Below, piece by piece: positions 62,179 to 64,000 of a stretch of DNA of 64,000 bases. The position numbers were made by a program, and so were the translations under genes. Within the stretch, counting starts at the first letter, position 1. Each line of letters opens with the position of its first letter. The stretch comes from Elgaria multicarinata webbii (taxonomy: Eukaryota; Chordata; Lepidosauria; Squamata; Anguidae): positions 19,734,006 to 19,798,005 of the forward strand of contig NC_086171.1 of NCBI RefSeq assembly GCF_023053635.1, read 5' to 3'. The notes under the pieces are model-generated. The model did no database searches and had not been told where the DNA came from. It worked only from the letters and a program-made list of their open reading frames with translations.

Positions 62179-62520
62179 GGCCTCCTCCGCCGCCGCCTGC
62201 TATTGCTGCTGCTAAGTGCCGCCCGGCTCCGGCTTTGCGTCCAGAACTCTTCCGTCACCTCCTCCACCTCACCTGACGGCCGCGCTCGGGCCCTCAAGAC
62301 GGAACCCCGCTTGGGACAAACCTAGTCAGAAAGCATTTTGGGCACCGCGACGAACTGAGCAGTGACAAGGGGAGCTGGGATTGGTGGAGCCTCACCACGC
62401 CAACCCGTACTCGAATCGAAAGAGGGTGGGGGGGAGGGTGTGAGTGGGCGGGAATCAGGATTGTGACGCTAGGCTCGAGCTCCAGGCAACGCCGAAGAGA
62501 AGCTAGCCTGGGATTGGCCG
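61860..62520. promoter_or_regulatory. CpG island and SACM1L promoter
   Basis: GC-rich, CpG-dense stretch, unlike the rest of the window, around the SACM1L start codon. No TATA box is visible. CCAAT boxes in SACM1L orientation lie at 62384-62380, 62517-62513 and 62603-62599 (ATTGG on the + strand), at about 200, 335 and 420 bp from the ATG. The transcription start is probably between 62200 and 62330. Open + strand frames here (61872-62325) are a GC effect. Confidence 0.8.
62141..62178 (-). CDS. SACM1L: SACM1L exon 1 (start codon)
   Basis: ATG at 62178-62176 with purine at -3 (GCC GCC/GGAGGC context in the CpG island). Encodes [12 protein letters not shown] and two bases of Leu13; donor GTGAGT. 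The exon 1 to exon 2 joint rebuilds LHITPEKFY exactly, which fixes both the start and the frame. Confidence 0.93.
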
Positions 62521-62714
62521 GGAGCCTTATTGTCACTCCGCCTCTTAGAAATAGAATGGCTCTGACTAGTGAGCGGAGTGAAAGAGTTCGAAGTCTTAAT
62601 TGGTTGGTTTTGTCAAGGACTCCCGCCCATCGCTCCGCCCCATTAGGTTCACAGCCTTTAGAAGGGCAGCAGGCGGAATTTAGAATATAGGGGAAGAAAC
62701 CATTTTAAGAAGCA
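62521..62714. other. Spacer between SACM1L promoter and tRNA gene
   Basis: 194 bp, moderately GC-rich, containing the farthest CCAAT box. No TATA-like element is clear upstream of the tRNA. Confidence 0.5.
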
Positions 62715-62787
62715 GGGCCAGTGGCGCAATGGATAACGCGTCTGACTACGGATCAGAAGATTCTAGGTTCGACTCCTGGCTGGCTCG
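62715..62787 (+). tRNA. tRNA-Arg(ACG)
   Basis: 73 nt, no intron. Acceptor stem GGGCCAG pairs with CTGGCTC (one G-U), then discriminator G. D-arm with A-box TGGCGCAATGG. Anticodon loop CTACGGA in the stem TCTGA/TCAGA gives ACG, read as ICG. The T-arm CTAGG-TTCGACT-CCTGG carries an intact B box GGTTCGACTCC. CCA is not encoded, as expected in animals. It has the layout of vertebrate tRNA-Arg-ACG and differs from the human form I recall at one T-stem base (U-G pair). It is divergent from SACM1L. Confidence 0.97.
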
Positions 62788-62796
62788 GCTCTCATT

Positions 62797-62808
62797 TTTA
62801 TTTTTTTA
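62797..62808 (+). terminator. Pol III terminator of tRNA-Arg
   Basis: A TTTTT run begins about 10 bp after the tRNA and a second run of seven T follows. Confidence 0.85.
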
Positions 62809-63067
62809 AATTAAACCTCTCCTTGATTCATTAAGATTGACTTTCAGTAGTTCTTCGAATTGTGTGGTTGCACTATTCCTATTATTATAGGCAAGGACTT
62901 ATCTTATTCCACTTACAAGTAGATGAACTTGCCAGGTGCTGTTTCTACATCTTGCATTGCTTCACCAAGAATTCCACTGTCATTGTATATTGTTTTATGT
63001 CTGGAAAAAAGCTTGTCTTCTCCCTATTTCTGCTTTTGCTGTTTTATCAATGAAACTTCATCACTGG

Positions 63068-63185
63068 TATTTATTTATTCATGATGTTTCTATACCGCCC
63101 AATAGCCGGAGCTCTCTGGGCAGTTCACAAAAATTAAAAACATTCAAAGTATAAAACAATAGTATAAAACCATAATATAAAATGG
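63068..63185 (-). mobile_element. L2-type LINE 3' tail
   Basis: tatttatttattcatgatgt, TTCTATACCGCCCAATAGCC and GGAGCTCTCTGGGCAGTTCA, then AT-rich sequence. Reverse orientation. It is the best preserved tail of this type in the window. Confidence 0.7.
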
Positions 63186-63647
63186 TGCTAAAAATGGGAT
63201 ACCAAAACTCTAATCCAACATATAGCTTTTGCCCAATGGTGTAGGGTTTGAAATAGGAATCATTTCATACTGCTTACCCATGTGAATTTATGAGCCTGCT
63301 GCAATCCATAAATTACTCAAGACAATGTATTTACTATATTTAGACCAGATTAGTCTGTAGATAGGAATAAAGTACTAATTTGCTGGTTTAACTTGCAAAC
63401 GTGGGTTGTTTTTCAGAAGCTCATTGTGATTAATTGTGGAACTCCTGATGTATATTCTCTCCAAAAAGATCACAATTTATTGTTAATGACTATGGGGGAG
63501 GGCAATGCATTTCTGTTTGATGATTGATGGACTGTCCTTAAAGACCCCTATAAAAAGATTTGGGGCATTTTAAAGGCTGGCACTGACATTTATTGCAGCA
63601 GAAGCTTTTGCGGACCACAGTTAATCAGTTAGACAGTTAATCTGTGT

Positions 63648-63731
63648 CATGTTTAGACAGAAAAAGTCCTACAATAGTGTGGCTGGCTGGGGAATGCTGG
63701 GAGTTGTAGGACTTTTTTCTGTCTAAACATG
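63648..63731. mobile_element. 84-bp palindromic MITE
   Basis: Arms CATGTTTAGACAGAAAAAGT CCTACAA and TTGTAGGACTTTTTTCTGTC TAAACATG are near-perfect inverses around GTGTGGCTGGCTGGGGAATG. A related piece lies at 29640-29795. Confidence 0.8.
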
Positions 63732-64000
63732 CATAGGGTGGCAGCTTTAGGCTTGAATGTGGTCAAGACTCGGTTGTTTTTGCTGCTACAGACCCATCGT
63801 GGCTAAAAGTAAAGGTCAGTGTCTCTAAACAACCACTCAGTTGCTGTGGTGGGAATCAGTAGTGTACCATTAAAATGTTCTTACTTAGAAAGCTGTAGTT
63901 CCTAAATATCAGTTTATAATCAACAAATCACCTTTAGATTTCAGAATAATTCTATGTTAGACTTGCTTTGGATCTGACACAAAGGGCATCATTTCTCTGC

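Larger units (their letters stand above)
62809..64000. other. Intergenic DNA upstream of SACM1L and the tRNA
   Basis: Apart from the L2 tail (63068-63185) and the palindrome (63648-63731), no gene, exon or repeat was recognised. The short open frames at 62862-63154 are spurious. Confidence 0.5.

Noticed and set aside
61872-62325. Long open frames (134 and 138 codons) on the + strand over the CpG island
   Set aside because: They are antisense to SACM1L exon 1, GC-driven, Arg/Gly/Pro-rich with no domain, and have no matching splice or start context.
62862-63154. Short frames downstream of the tRNA as a divergent gene
   Set aside because: No domain or splice signals, and the end overlaps an L2 tail.

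Overview
The window is vertebrate, and most likely squamate reptile (lizard or snake) genomic DNA. It holds two multi-exon protein genes with GT-AG introns and a CpG-island promoter. The repeats are a squamate mixture: CR1, L2, L1 and BovB (RTE) LINEs, Tc1 and hAT elements, many small palindromic elements and tRNA-derived SINEs. No bacterial features, CRISPR arrays or retroviral elements were seen.

Layout. Positions 1-16450 hold the 3' end of LIMD1 on the + strand: six coding exons for the C-terminal LIM region, a stop codon and a short 3'UTR. Positions 16450-17400 are a short gap between two converging 3' ends. Positions 17400 to about 62300 hold SACM1L, complete on the - strand. All 20 coding exons could be placed, and they add up to an uninterrupted 589-codon frame with the CX5R phosphatase motif, two C-terminal membrane segments and a KXKXX tail. 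Its start codon lies in a CpG island at about 61860-62520. A tRNA-Arg(ACG) gene lies about 540 bp upstream of that start codon and points away from it. Positions 62800-64000 are intergenic and contain only repeats.

The two genes are unrelated in function. LIMD1 is a cytoplasmic and nuclear LIM adaptor of the Ajuba/Zyxin class. SACM1L is the ER/Golgi phosphoinositide 4-phosphatase. Their adjacency matches the known LIMD1-SACM1L neighbourhood of mammals, but here they converge, whereas my recollection of the human map is that they lie in tandem.

Mobile DNA is the most striking part. A 5976-bp L1 (43087-49062) sits in SACM1L intron 2, antisense to the gene. It has a 15-bp perfect target-site duplication, both ORFs open, a complete-looking 5' end and a poly(A) tail, so it looks recent. 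A 1614-bp Tc1 element (21225-22838) with long nearly identical inverted repeats of the IR/DR type lies in intron 18. Its transposase carries one in-frame stop and a late frameshift, and a 203-bp relic of the same family lies in intron 1. Other elements are a 544-bp hAT-like element with an 8-bp duplication, a 3-kb L2, a BovB 3' end, several CR1 ends and a dozen palindromic mini-elements. All exon boundaries and families were read by eye.
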